Below are positions 63,874 to 64,000 of a stretch of 64,000 bases of DNA, one piece after another. Position 1 is the first letter of the stretch. Every line of letters starts with the position of its first letter. The notes under the pieces are model-generated. The model had not been told where the DNA came from, ran no database searches, and saw only the letters and a list, made by a program, of their open reading frames with translations. The DNA comes from Limnephilus marmoratus (lineage: Eukaryota > Arthropoda > Insecta > Trichoptera > Limnephilidae). The DNA lies in contig OU862910.1 in NCBI GenBank assembly GCA_917880885.1, forward strand, positions 53,311,285 through 53,375,284, written 5' to 3'. A program made the position numbers and the translations under genes.

Positions 63874-64000
63874 TTTTACAGGGAATACCGCACAAGAATC
63901 TCAACTGCTCCCGTCTGGAGCCAGTGACACCATGGAATCCCCAATCGGGGTATGTTGTGAGGCTGAAGGTAGTGGGGAGGGGAAGGAGGTGGCGAATAGG
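63874..64000 (-). mobile_element. SINE-1, runs off the window
   Basis: A poly(T) tract (63870-63877) and the tail-side body (GCACAAGAATCTCAACTGCT, GGGTATGTTGTGAGGCTGAA) match 29284-29410. The head lies beyond the window. Confidence 0.8.

Overview
The window is AT-rich animal DNA that is mostly transposable elements. It is most likely from an insect, and probably from a moth or butterfly. The insect call rests on the mix of elements: APE-type LINEs, a tRNA-headed SINE present about ten times, TTAA-flanked piggyBac debris, a TA-flanked pogo relative and hAT elements with 8-bp duplications. The Lepidoptera call rests only on recognising repeat phrases common in that order, for example near 53640-53700, so it is an inference. 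There are no rRNA genes, no CRISPR array and no bacterial-type operons.

Layout, left to right. At 0.5-4.2 kb, a tandemly duplicated unit carries a pogo-type element (1001-3891), which itself carries a 5'-truncated LINE (1141-3093). At 4.3-15 kb there are GC-rich leader-like DNA, an inverted duplication, two LINE relics and several repeats. At 16-20.7 kb there are SINE copies and a degenerate tandem array. GC-rich islands at 14.4-15.0 and 22.3-23.9 kb are the best promoter or first-exon candidates outside repeats. At 25.7-28.6, 36.0-37.3, 40.7-44.8, 49.6 and 61.9-63.9 kb lie many 3' ends of one LINE/SINE group that share a conserved terminal hairpin. At 29.3-32.9 kb there are nested SINEs, a LINE relic and a hAT insertion. 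At 33.8-39.9 kb there are a TIR element inside a tandem duplication, a palindrome with hammerhead-like motifs and a deleted piggyBac. At 45.3-46.9 kb there are another hammerhead-like palindrome and an unidentified TIR element. At 47.2-49.6 kb there is a truncated LINE with a 670-codon reverse transcriptase frame. At 52.5-58.3 kb an L2/CR1-like relic is abutted by an apparently intact LINE (54393-58325) with overlapping frames and a complete endonuclease/reverse transcriptase.

The one good candidate for a host protein gene is at 59993-61550 on the + strand. It has five predicted exons, all joined in phase 1. The middle three are near-identical 117-nt exons sitting on a 333-bp tandem repeat, so each encodes the same 39-residue acidic/amphipathic module. 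I do not recognise the protein.

Other than that gene, the coding regions serve their own mobile elements. Much of the value of the window is in its insertion history. Several insertions have a matching empty site visible in a neighbouring repeat copy, which fixes their ends precisely.
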